Shown here one piece after another: positions 14,672-22,176 of a stretch of 22,176 nt of DNA (positions are counted from its first letter, which is position 1; each line of letters opens with the position of its first letter). The notes beneath the pieces are model-generated. The model saw nothing but the letters and a program-made list of their open reading frames with translations. It was not told the origin of the DNA and searched no databases. This stretch comes from an uncultured Burkholderiales bacterium (lineage in GTDB: Bacteria; Pseudomonadota; Gammaproteobacteria; Burkholderiales; Burkholderiaceae_C), in the NCBI GenBank assembly GCA_903952885.1, contig CAJBHE010000149.1, positions 1-22,176 on the forward strand, read 5' to 3'. Position numbers and translations under genes: made by a program.

Positions 14672-16303
14672 ATGAGCTCCTATTTGAACGAAGTGCGCCG
14701 CCGCCGCACCTTTGCCATCATTTCTCACCCCGACGCGGGTAAAACGACGCTGACCGAAAAGCTGTTGTTATTTTCGGGTGCGATTCAAATTGCGGGCGCC
14801 GTCAAAGGCCGCAAAGCCAGCCGCCACGCCACTTCGGACTGGATGGAAATCGAAAAGCAGCGCGGAATCTCAGTGGCCTCGTCTGTGATGCAGATGCTGT
14901 ATCGCGATCACGTGATCAACTTGCTCGACACACCCGGCCACAAAGACTTCTCCGAAGACACCTACCGCGTGCTGACTGCCGTGGACTCGGCCCTGATGGT
15001 GATTGACGCGGCCAACGGTGTGGAAGCACAAACCCGCCGCTTGATTGAGGTGTGCCGTCAGCGTGACACGCCCATCATCACCTTCGTCAACAAAATGGAC
15101 CGCGAAGTGCGCGACCCACTCGACATCTTGGACGAAGTTGAACGCGAACTCGGCATGCCTTGCGTCCCCATGACATGGCCTGTGGGCCAAGGCAAATTGT
15201 TCGGCGGCATCATCAACTTGCGCACGCAAGCCATGACCGTGTTTGATTCAGGCTCTGAGCGCTTGCCGCAAGACTTTGAAACACATCCCCTGAGCGAGCA
15301 AGACAAACTGGCCGAACGCTTTGGTTTGGAATGGGCCACTGCCATGGAAAGCATGGAGCTGGCCACCGGCGCATCGCCCAAGTTTGACAAAGAAGCCTTC
15401 TTGGCCGGCAAGCAAACCCCTGTTTTCTTTGGCTCTGGCGTGAACAACTTTGGTGTGATGGAAGTACTCGACGCGCTGGTCGACCTCGCGCCAGCCCCCC
15501 GCCCTCGTTTGAGTCACTTGGTGGTGAACAAGCAGCCGCAAGAAAAAACCATTCAGCCCGAAGACGAAGGCTTCGCAGGCGTGGTGTTCAAAGTGCAAGC
15601 CAACATGGACGCCAACCACCGCGACCGCATTGCGTTTGTGCGCGTGGCCTCGGGCAAGTTCACCCCGGGCATGAAACTCAAGGTGCAACGCACCGCCAAA
15701 GAACTGCGCCCCACCAGCGTGGTGACCTTCATGTCGCAACGCCGCGAAGCGGTGGAAGAAGCGTATGCCGGGGACATCATCGGTTTCACCACCCACGGCG
15801 GTGTGCAATTGGGAGACACCATCACCGATGGGCCCGCTTTGCAATTCACAGGTTTGCCGTTCTTCGCGCCTGAGTTGTTCATGACGGTGATTTTGAAAAA
15901 CCCATTGCGCACCAAGCAACTGCAACAAGGCTTGGACCAGTTGGGCGAAGAAGGCGCGATTCAGGTGTTCAAACCCGAAGCTGGTGGAGCAATGCTGCTA
16001 GGCGCTGTGGGTCAGTTGCAGTTTGAAGTGGTGCAACACCGCTTGAAAGCCGAATACGACTGCGATGTGAAGCTAGAGAGCTGCCAATACACCGGCGCGC
16101 GTTGGATTACTGCGGATACACCGGCAGAGCTGCGCGAGTTCAACTACGCCTACCCGCAGCGCATGGCTTTGGATGCGGCGAACACCTTGGCGTATTTGTG
16201 CACGTCGCCTTATGACGTGCGACTGGCCCAAGAGCGGTTTCCTAAGATTCACTTCCATCCGCTGCGTGAGCATGCGGGATTGGCGTTGTCTACGGCTGGG
16301 TGA
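14672..16303 (+). CDS. prfC: Peptide chain release factor 3
   Basis: RF3 is a translational GTPase that recycles RF1/RF2 after termination. Starting at MSSYLNEVRRRRTFAIISHPDAGK, where family similarity begins, it has 543 residues. An in-frame TTG at 14642 would add 10 residues without similarity. GTPase motifs are G1 SHPDAGKTT (18-26), the switch region KQRGISVASSV, G3 DTPGHKDF (about 86-93) and G4 NKMD (about 140-143). The RF3-specific VFKVQANMDANHRDRIAFVRVASG lies in domain II, and FEVVQHRLKAEYDCDVKLE in the C-terminal part. Length is normal. It is divergent from ahcY and ends 3 bp from the convergent MFS gene. Confidence 0.98.
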   Translation: MSSYLNEVRRRRTFAIISHPDAGKTTLTEKLLLFSGAIQIAGAVKGRKASRHATSDWMEIEKQRGISVASSVMQMLYRDHVINLLDTPGHKDFSEDTYRVLTAVDSALMVIDAANGVEAQTRRLIEVCRQRDTPIITFVNKMDREVRDPLDILDEVERELGMPCVPMTWPVGQGKLFGGIINLRTQAMTVFDSGSERLPQDFETHPLSEQDKLAERFGLEWATAMESMELATGASPKFDKEAFLAGKQTPVFFGSGVNNFGVMEVLDALVDLAPAPRPRLSHLVVNKQPQEKTIQPEDEGFAGVVFKVQANMDANHRDRIAFVRVASGKFTPGMKLKVQRTAKELRPTSVVTFMSQRREAVEEAYAGDIIGFTTHGGVQLGDTITDGPALQFTGLPFFAPELFMTVILKNPLRTKQLQQGLDQLGEEGAIQVFKPEAGGAMLLGAVGQLQFEVVQHRLKAEYDCDVKLESCQYTGARWITADTPAELREFNYAYPQRMALDAANTLAYLCTSPYDVRLAQERFPKIHFHPLREHAGLALSTAG

Positions 16304-16306
16304 TCT

Positions 16307-17512
16307 TTATTGCATGCGGTCTCTGCGTGCCAATTCTGGAAACAACTTGATCCAAGAAGCGGCAACCAGCACAGTGCCAACGCCTCCGCTTACCACCGAC
16401 ACAATCGGGCCCCAAAGTGCCGCGACTGCACCTGACTCAAACTCGCCCAACTGGTTGGATGCGCCGATGAAAATCGAATTCACAGCAGCAACGCGACCGC
16501 GTATTTCGTCAGGGGTTTGAAGCTGCATCAAGGTCATACGGGTGACCACACTGATGTTGTCTGCTGCACCAGTTGCAACCAAAGCCAACAAAGACAACCC
16601 AAAGTTCTCTGATAATCCAAACACCACGGTGGCTAAGCCAAAGACCGCGACAGAGCCTAGTAGGCTGTAACCTACGTGGCGACGCAAGGGCCAACGCAAC
16701 ATGACTAATGACATCAGCAATGCACCGACTGCAGGTGCGGCGCGAAGCAGGCCTAGACCCTCAGGGCCGGTGTTCAAAATATCACGCGCGTAGATGGGCA
16801 ACAAAGCGGTCGCGCCACCTAACAAAACAGCAAATAAGTCCAAGGTGGTCGCGCCAAGCAAAATTTTATTGCGCCGAACAAAGGTCACCCCTGCCATGGC
16901 AGAGGCCCAGGTCACTGCCTCTTGTGTGGTTTGATGCACGTAGCGCACCACCAAGGTCAACAGCGCAGAGACTAACATCATGACAACGCACACCGCATAG
17001 ACCGTCAACGGACCTTGCCCATACAACACACCACCCAGCGCTGGACCTCCAATGGTGCCCGCTTGCAAAGCACTAGAACTCAACGCGGCGCCACGTTGCA
17101 TCATGCTTTGAGGCAACAGAGTGGCAATCAACGCTTGCTGGGCTGGCATCTGAAAAGCCCGCGTCGCACCAAGCACAACCGACAAAAGCAAGATCAAGTC
17201 TCGGTCCACAAACCCGCCCAGCGTGGCCCATACCAAGCAAGCTGACACAGACGCCTGAATCAGCACACACAGCGCAAACAAACGTGCGCGATGCACACGG
17301 TCGGCCACATGACCAGCGGGTAGCGTCAACAATAGCGCAGGCACAAACTGCAGCAAACCTACCAAGCCCAAATCCCAAGCGCTATCGGTGAGGTCATACA
17401 TGTGCCAAGCCAAGGCCACCATCAACATTTGATTGGCCGTGACCACCAGAAGGCGTGCACCCATGAAGCGAACAAAGCTCCGTTGCGTCAGCAAGTCTTT
17501 CAATGTTGGCAT
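16307..17512 (-). CDS. MFS transporter, EntS-like (DHA3-type) exporter
   Basis: This is an inner-membrane major facilitator, probably a drug or siderophore-type exporter driven by proton exchange; the substrate cannot be read from sequence. The 401 residues are nearly all hydrophobic helices, consistent with about 12 membrane segments. Motif A, GHVADRVHRARLF (about 67-79), lies in the loop after the second helix. The central part includes RAFQMPAQQALIATLLP, typical of MFS_3/EntS-like proteins. The ATG at 17512 has AGGG 7 bases upstream and lies 2 bp after the uvrA stop. A GTG at 17518 would overlap that stop by 4 bp. The gene is therefore coupled to uvrA. Confidence 0.85.
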   Translation of the reverse strand: MPTLKDLLTQRSFVRFMGARLLVVTANQMLMVALAWHMYDLTDSAWDLGLVGLLQFVPALLLTLPAGHVADRVHRARLFALCVLIQASVSACLVWATLGGFVDRDLILLLSVVLGATRAFQMPAQQALIATLLPQSMMQRGAALSSSALQAGTIGGPALGGVLYGQGPLTVYAVCVVMMLVSALLTLVVRYVHQTTQEAVTWASAMAGVTFVRRNKILLGATTLDLFAVLLGGATALLPIYARDILNTGPEGLGLLRAAPAVGALLMSLVMLRWPLRRHVGYSLLGSVAVFGLATVVFGLSENFGLSLLALVATGAADNISVVTRMTLMQLQTPDEIRGRVAAVNSIFIGASNQLGEFESGAVAALWGPIVSVVSGGVGTVLVAASWIKLFPELARRDRMQ

Positions 17513-17514
17513 GG

Positions 17515-20500
17515 TCACACCCTGGCCAACACAGACTTCAAAGCGACACCCGTGTGCGTCCCCAAAGCCACCAACGCCTCTGGCGTATCGGCCGCCACGA
17601 TCAAGCCACCACCATCACCGCCTTCAGGCCCGAGGTCAATGATCCAGTCCGCTTCGGCAATCACATCGAGGTCGTGCTCAATCACCACCACACTGTGCCC
17701 GCCATCGACCAAGCGATGCAACACGCGAATGAGCTTGTCCACGTCGGCCATGTGCAGGCCCACCGTGGGTTCGTCCAACACATACAACGTGTGCGGCGCT
17801 TTGTTGCCTCGGCGCGTCACGTCGTCACGTACTTTGCTCAGCTCTGTCACCAGCTTGATGCGCTGGGCTTCACCGCCGCTCAGCGTGGGTGAAGGCTGGC
17901 CGAGTGTGAGGTAACCCAAGCCCACGTCTTTGAGCAGTTGCAACGGATGCGCGATGTTGGGCATGGTGGCAAAAAAGTCCACCGCCTCGTCCACTTCCAT
18001 TTGCAACACGTCGCCAATGCTTTTGCCGCGCCAACTCACTGCCAAGGTTTCGGGGTTGAAGCGTGCGCCGCGACAGGTTTCGCACGGCACTTTCACGTCG
18101 GGCAAAAAGCTCATCTCAATTGTGCGCAAGCCTTGGCCTTCGCAGGTATGGCAACGGCCTTCACCCGTGTTGAAGCTGAAGCGCCCAGCGCCGTAACCGC
18201 GTGCTTTGGCTTCGAGTGTTTCAGCAAACAGCTTGCGAATCGTGTCCCAAAAACCAATGTAGGTCGCGGGGCATGAACGGGGTGTTTTGCCAACCGGCGT
18301 TTGGTCCACCTCCAACACGCGGTCAATCGTTTGATAGCCATCAAGCTCCGAGCAGCCAGACCAAGCAGGATGCTTGCCTTCGTCATCCAACTTGCGACCT
18401 GCCTGAGTGGAGCGCTGCGCCACTGCAGCCGCCACGTTATGCAACAACACATCACGTGCAAGCGTGGACTTGCCCGATCCAGACACACCCGTCACTGCCA
18501 CCAAACGTTTGAGCGGAATCGTCACACTCACATCACTCAAGTTATGCAGCGATGCCCCCTCAAGCGACAACCACTGCAGAGAACCATCAACAGCCACCTC
18601 TTGAGCAACAGGCGCAGCCGCCTTGCGCTTACCCACCTTCGCGGAGGATGGGGCGTTGCCGGGTGACGATTTTGGCTCGCCGCATGAGGAGCCCGACAAT
18701 GCCTCATCTTTTGCAGCGAGCGCAGCAGCAGCCGCAGCAAAAGCAGCTAGCGCAGCCTCAGACACAGGACGTCTCGCCTGCAACGGATGACGCATCGCGT
18801 GCAACAAATAGCGCCCCGTTTGCGACTCACTCTGCGAGGTGATGTCGGACACAGAGCCCTCACCCATCAACCGCCCGCCGCGCTTACCCGCACTAGGCCC
18901 TATGTCAATGATGTGGTCCGCGCGACGAATGGTGTCTTCGTCGTGCTCCACCACCACCAACGTATTGCCTTTATCACTCAGCAAGTGCAGCGCATTCAAC
19001 AAAATTTGGTTGTCACGCGCGTGCAAGCCAATCGTGGGCTCGTCCAACACATAGCAAACGCCTTGCAAATTGCTACCCAACTGAGCTGCCAAGCGAATGC
19101 GTTGCGCTTCGCCACCACTGAGCGTGGGCGCACCACGGTCGAGCGTGAGGTAGTTCAAGCCGACTTGTTCTAAGAACTCCAAACGGCTCTTGATTTCTGG
19201 CAGCAGGTCGCGGGCAATGTCGGCATCGCGGCCCGTCATCGCCAGCTTCTCAACCCACTTACGAATGTCAGTCACGCTCAAGCGGGCGATGTCGGTGATG
19301 CCGACGCCCGCAAACTTCACTGCGCGAGCAGTGGCGTTCAAACGTGTGCCTTCGCAGCTTGGGCAAGCCATTTCTACCAAGTCCTCCACATCGGGCTCGG
19401 CAAAGGTTTGTTCGCGGCCCTTGTCTTTGTCGTCGCGCACCGAATCGTCCAACACTTTGCGTTGGTCTTTGTTGAGCTTCACCCCTGTGCCGACGCAATC
19501 GGGGCACCAGCCGTGTTTGCTGTTGTAAGAGAACAAACGAGGGTCCAGCTCGGCATACGAGGTGTCACAGACAGGGCAAGCGCGCTTGGTGGAGTACACA
19601 TCCAAGCGGCCGATGCTGTTGGTGTCTGCGCCTGCTTCCATCGCCTCGCGCAAACCGTCGAGCTGGCTGAGCACGTGCACCACGCCCTTACCGTGCTCTA
19701 GCGCTGTGGTCAGCGCCTGACGCAACGCAGCTTCGTTTTGCGCAGAAACCTCTAGGCTTGCCACTGGCAACTCGATGGTGTGTTCTTTGAAACGGTCCAA
19801 ACGTGGGAAACCATTGGTGGGCAAGAAGTGGCCATCCACACGCAAGTGCGTGTAGCCGCGTGGACGTGCCCAGTCGGCCAGCTCGGTGTACACACCTTTG
19901 CGGTTCATCACCAAGGGACTCATCAAACCAATGTGTTGTCCTTTGAACTCGCGCATCAGCTGAGCTGCAATGCGCTCTGCCGTTTGCGGCTGCACCGCTG
20001 CACCGTCATGCGTGCAATGCTGTATGCCAAGCTTGACGTAGAGCAAACGCAAAAAATGCCACACCTCGGTGGTCGTGCCCACGGTGGACTTGCGGCCACC
20101 GCGGCTCAAGCGCTGCTCAATCGCCACTGTGGGCGGAATGCCATACACCGCATCCACCTCGGGGCGGCCTGCGGGCTGGACAATGCTGCGCGCGTAGGCG
20201 TTGAGGCTTTCCAAATAACGGCGCTGTCCTTCGTTGAACAAAATATCAAAAGCCAACGTGGACTTACCTGAACCCGATACGCCGGTGATGACGTTGAACT
20301 TGCCACGCGGAATGTTGACGCTCAAGCTTTTGAGGTTGTGTTCTTTGGCGTTGATGATTTGAATCGCGCCATCGGCCAGAGAAACACCCCGCGCTGCCTT
20401 AGCAAACCGAGCCGTGTCTTCAGCAGCCAGCAGGCCTGCAGTGGCTTTCTCACCATCAATCTCGTACACCACGCCCATGGATGCAGCGTAATCGCGCAAG

Positions 20501-22176
20501 GCTTTGCCTGTGTGTGATGTGGGGTGCAAGCGTACCTCTTCAGGCGTACCTTCGGCGACCAGCAAACCACCAGCATCGCCGCCTTCGGGGCCAAGGTCAA
20601 TCAGCCAATCGCTGGCACGTATGACGTCGAGGTTGTGCTCAATGACGATGAGCGAGTTACCGTCCTCCAGCAGGCGGCGCATGGCACGCATGAGTTTGGC
20701 GATGTCGTCGAAGTGCAGGCCTGTGGTGGGCTCGTCGAACATGAAGAGCACGCCTTTTTTGGCGAGTGATTGACGGCTCGATGTTTTGGCTTTGGCAGCT
20801 TCGGCCAAGAAACCGGCTAGCTTTAGGCGCTGTGCCTCCCCGCCGCTCAAGGTCGGCACTGGCTGGCCGAGCTTCACATAGTCCAAGCCGACATCGACGA
20901 TCGGTTGCAAGGTACGCACAACCTCTCGGTCGTTAGCAAAAATCTGTAGCGCCTCGCCTACTGTCAACTCAAGCACGTCCGCCACATTGAGCGAGATTCG
21001 TGATGGGGTAGTGGGGGTGACGTCGCCGCGACATTCTGAGCGCAGCGAAGAGGAGCAAGACGTTGCCCCCGCTGCCCCATTGCGAATCTCGCGCTCGATG
21101 CGGACTTCTAGGATTTCTGGTCTGTAGCGTTGGCCGTTGCAGTCTTGGCAACGCAAATACACGTCGCTCAAGAACTGCATTTCGACGTGTTCAAAGCCTG
21201 AACCACCGCAGGTGGGGCAGCGGCCATCGCCGCTGTTGAAACTGAATTTCGAGGCTGTGTAGCCGCGCTGTTTTGATAGTGGTGCTACTGCGAAGATTTC
21301 GCGCACGGCGTCCCACGCGCCTACGTAGCTGGCGGGGTTGGAACGTGCAGTTTTACCAATGGGGGATTGATCCACAAACACCACATCGCTGAGGTAGTCA
21401 GCACCTAACAAACGATCATGAGCGCCCGGTGTTTCGGTGGCGCGACCATAGTGGCGCAACAAGGCTGGCGTGAGCACGTCTTGAATAAGCGTGGATTTGC
21501 CCGAGCCGCTGACGCCGGTGATACACACCAAGCGCTGCAGCGGAAATTCGATGCTCAGGTTTTGCAGGTTGTGTTCGCGTGCACCTTCGAGAATCAAGCG
21601 TGGCGTGTTGTCGGTCACCACGCGCTTGAGGCCAAGGCCAATCGTTTTGCGAGCGCCCAAGTAAGCACCCGTGAGTGTGTCGGCCGACTTCAAAGCTTCA
21701 GTTGTGCCGTCAAACACAATCTGCCCGCCCTTCACGCCGGGGCCTGGGCCCATGTCGATGATGCGGTCGGCACACATCATCACTGCAGGGTCGTGCTCCA
21801 CCACTACCAGCGTATTGCCGGCATTGCGCAAGCGCAGCATGGCTTCGTTGATGCGGTTCATGTCGCGCGGATGCAAGCCAATGCTGGGCTCGTCCAACAC
21901 AAACAAGGTGTTGACCAACGAGGTACCCAATGCTGTGGTGAGGTTGATGCGTTGCACCTCACCGCCACTCAGCGTGCGGCTTTGGCGGTCGAGGGTGAGG
22001 TAGCCAATGCCCACATCACTGAGGTATTTCAAACGCGTGCGAATTTCATCCATCAGCAAATGCAAGGCTTGCGCATCAGCGCCCGCCACATCCACCTGCG
22101 TAGCGTTGAAAAACTGGTGCAGCTTGTCGATGGGTAAAAGCATCAAGTCATGCAAACACAAGCCAGGCATGGCTTC
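17515..22176 (-). CDS. uvrA: Tandem two-copy excinuclease ABC subunit UvrA, 5' end beyond the window
   Basis: UvrA is the ABC-type damage sensor of nucleotide excision repair. The frame is open through the right edge, leaving at least 1553 residues, and it encodes two fused UvrA units. The C-terminal unit (from about 20390) is complete, near 958 residues. The first unit lacks its N-terminal part here. Numbering from the first visible Met, copy 1 shows LSGGEVQ (67) and LDEPSIGLH (about 91), then Walker A GVSGSGKST (about 218), zinc pairs CPTC and CQDC (from about 317), LSGGEAQ (about 440) and DEPTTGLH (about 475). Copy 2 has Walker A at about 628 and 1226, LSGGEAQ at about 1015 and 1428, and CPVC, CPDC, CPSC, CHTC and CETC zinc cysteines. 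Two in-frame palindromic elements lie at about 359-393 and 1152-1176. Fused UvrAs occur in Burkholderiales; whether this one repairs DNA or protects against drugs is unknown. Confidence 0.93.
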   Translation of the reverse strand, partial: EAMPGLCLHDLMLLPIDKLHQFFNATQVDVAGADAQALHLLMDEIRTRLKYLSDVGIGYLTLDRQSRTLSGGEVQRINLTTALGTSLVNTLFVLDEPSIGLHPRDMNRINEAMLRLRNAGNTLVVVEHDPAVMMCADRIIDMGPGPGVKGGQIVFDGTTEALKSADTLTGAYLGARKTIGLGLKRVVTDNTPRLILEGAREHNLQNLSIEFPLQRLVCITGVSGSGKSTLIQDVLTPALLRHYGRATETPGAHDRLLGADYLSDVVFVDQSPIGKTARSNPASYVGAWDAVREIFAVAPLSKQRGYTASKFSFNSGDGRCPTCGGSGFEHVEMQFLSDVYLRCQDCNGQRYRPEILEVRIEREIRNGAAGATSCSSSLRSECRGDVTPTTPSRISLNVADVLELTVGEALQIFANDREVVRTLQPIVDVGLDYVKLGQPVPTLSGGEAQRLKLAGFLAEAAKAKTSSRQSLAKKGVLFMFDEPTTGLHFDDIAKLMRAMRRLLEDGNSLIVIEHNLDVIRASDWLIDLGPEGGDAGGLLVAEGTPEEVRLHPTSHTGKALRDYAASMGVVYEIDGEKATAGLLAAEDTARFAKAARGVSLADGAIQIINAKEHNLKSLSVNIPRGKFNVITGVSGSGKSTLAFDILFNEGQRRYLESLNAYARSIVQPAGRPEVDAVYGIPPTVAIEQRLSRGGRKSTVGTTTEVWHFLRLLYVKLGIQHCTHDGAAVQPQTAERIAAQLMREFKGQHIGLMSPLVMNRKGVYTELADWARPRGYTHLRVDGHFLPTNGFPRLDRFKEHTIELPVASLEVSAQNEAALRQALTTALEHGKGVVHVLSQLDGLREAMEAGADTNSIGRLDVYSTKRACPVCDTSYAELDPRLFSYNSKHGWCPDCVGTGVKLNKDQRKVLDDSVRDDKDKGREQTFAEPDVEDLVEMACPSCEGTRLNATARAVKFAGVGITDIARLSVTDIRKWVEKLAMTGRDADIARDLLPEIKSRLEFLEQVGLNYLTLDRGAPTLSGGEAQRIRLAAQLGSNLQGVCYVLDEPTIGLHARDNQILLNALHLLSDKGNTLVVVEHDEDTIRRADHIIDIGPSAGKRGGRLMGEGSVSDITSQSESQTGRYLLHAMRHPLQARRPVSEAALAAFAAAAAALAAKDEALSGSSCGEPKSSPGNAPSSAKVGKRKAAAPVAQEVAVDGSLQWLSLEGASLHNLSDVSVTIPLKRLVAVTGVSGSGKSTLARDVLLHNVAAAVAQRSTQAGRKLDDEGKHPAWSGCSELDGYQTIDRVLEVDQTPVGKTPRSCPATYIGFWDTIRKLFAETLEAKARGYGAGRFSFNTGEGRCHTCEGQGLRTIEMSFLPDVKVPCETCRGARFNPETLAVSWRGKSIGDVLQMEVDEAVDFFATMPNIAHPLQLLKDVGLGYLTLGQPSPTLSGGEAQRIKLVTELSKVRDDVTRRGNKAPHTLYVLDEPTVGLHMADVDKLIRVLHRLVDGGHSVVVIEHDLDVIAEADWIIDLGPEGGDGGGLIVAADTPEALVALGTHTGVALKSVLARV
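18641..18714. repeat. Palindromic element B inside uvrA (inter-domain linker of copy 2)
   Basis: Arms 18641-18664 and 18691-18714 pair over 24 positions on the plus strand: 17 Watson-Crick, 6 G.U and one C-A mismatch, around a 26-base loop. An alternative inner stem is GGCTC (18674-18678) with GAGCC (18689-18693). It shares GATGGGG, GGGTGACG, CGCCGC and AGGAGC..GAC..TGCC with element A. It encodes AKDEALSGSSCGEPKSSPGN and a few more residues in the variable linker before the last nucleotide-binding domain, next to an alanine-rich run. Confidence 0.75.
18713..18757 (-). repeat. Alanine-rich low-complexity linker in uvrA
   Basis: The repeated GCA/GCC/GCT codons here encode an AALAAFAAAAAALAAKDEA-like run joining the two nucleotide-binding domains of UvrA copy 2. 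Such runs are flexible and length-variable. It borders element B and may mark a spot where insertions are tolerated. Confidence 0.6.
20991..21092. repeat. Palindromic element A inserted in frame in uvrA (after the zinc motif of copy 1)
   Basis: Arms 20991-21024 and 21059-21092 pair without a break over 34 bp on the plus strand (28 Watson-Crick and 6 G.U) around a 34-base loop. The ends read GCGAGATTCG and CGAATCTCGC. Its length, 102 bp, is exactly 34 codons. In UvrA copy 2 the same region has only 7 residues between the conserved V and GDVL, against 40 here, so about 33 residues are extra. The inserted peptide is rich in Ser, Gly, Ala and Thr (RNGAAGATSCSSSLRSECRG and on) and resembles nothing in UvrA. 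Confidence 0.85.

Noticed and set aside
15248..15928. 226-codon open frame antisense to prfC
   Set aside because: prfC is certain here with all its motifs; the antisense frame has no domain and looks like a codon-bias shadow.
21418..22137. 239-codon open frame antisense to uvrA
   Set aside because: It lies opposite conserved ABC motifs of UvrA and its peptide looks like reverse-strand translation of those codons.
1..22176. CRISPR arrays, insertion sequences, phage genes, tRNA or rRNA genes
   Set aside because: No regularly spaced direct repeats, transposase or integrase motifs, or RNA gene signatures were seen; gaps between genes are too short to hide large elements.

Overview
The window looks like core chromosome of a betaproteobacterium in Burkholderiales, most likely Comamonadaceae. 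The basis is protein style (two-copy UvrA, TyrS, DbpA), gene order (tyrS / M23 peptidase-anmK / erpA / rplM-rpsI, and ahcY-tlyA-metF behind an SAH riboswitch), fairly high GC and several TTG/GTG starts. I see no prophage, insertion sequence, CRISPR array, tRNA or rRNA.

Layout. 1-436: 3' end of a histidine phosphatase gene. 433-2070 (-): ruvA-ruvB Holliday-junction helicase. 2111-3522 (+): ybeZ(phoH)-ybeY, rRNA maturation. 3545-4957 (-): dbpA, 50S assembly helicase. 5028-6287 (-): tyrS. 6408-8867 (+): M23 murein peptidase plus anmK, wall remodelling and recycling. 8868-9233 (-): erpA, Fe-S carrier. 9367-10249 (-): rplM-rpsI with a clear terminator and a structured leader. 10460-11338 (+): rlmJ. 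11335-14403 (-): ahcY-tlyA-metF, preceded at about 14493-14573 by an SAH riboswitch. 14672-16303 (+): prfC. 16307-22176 (-): a tandem two-copy uvrA, cut by the window edge, followed at once by an MFS exporter.

Much of the window serves the ribosome: YbeZ/YbeY, DbpA, L13, S9, RlmJ, TlyA, RF3 and TyrRS. The ahcY-tlyA-metF operon forms a methyl-cycle unit. AhcY clears SAH, MetF supplies methyl groups, TlyA uses SAM, and the riboswitch senses the SAH that AhcY removes.

Packing is very tight. Four of five convergent gene pairs end within 4 bp of each other, and two pairs share overlapping stop codons in the tetranucleotide TTAA.

The most unusual feature is inside uvrA: two related palindromic elements sit in frame within the coding sequence. 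Element A (20991-21092) is exactly 102 bp with 34-bp arms; element B (18641-18714) has 24-bp arms. All twelve wobble-type pairs in their stems are G.U (G.T) when read on the + strand, the strand opposite to the uvrA message. They look like members of a dispersed REP-like family that has invaded a gene and become protein sequence.
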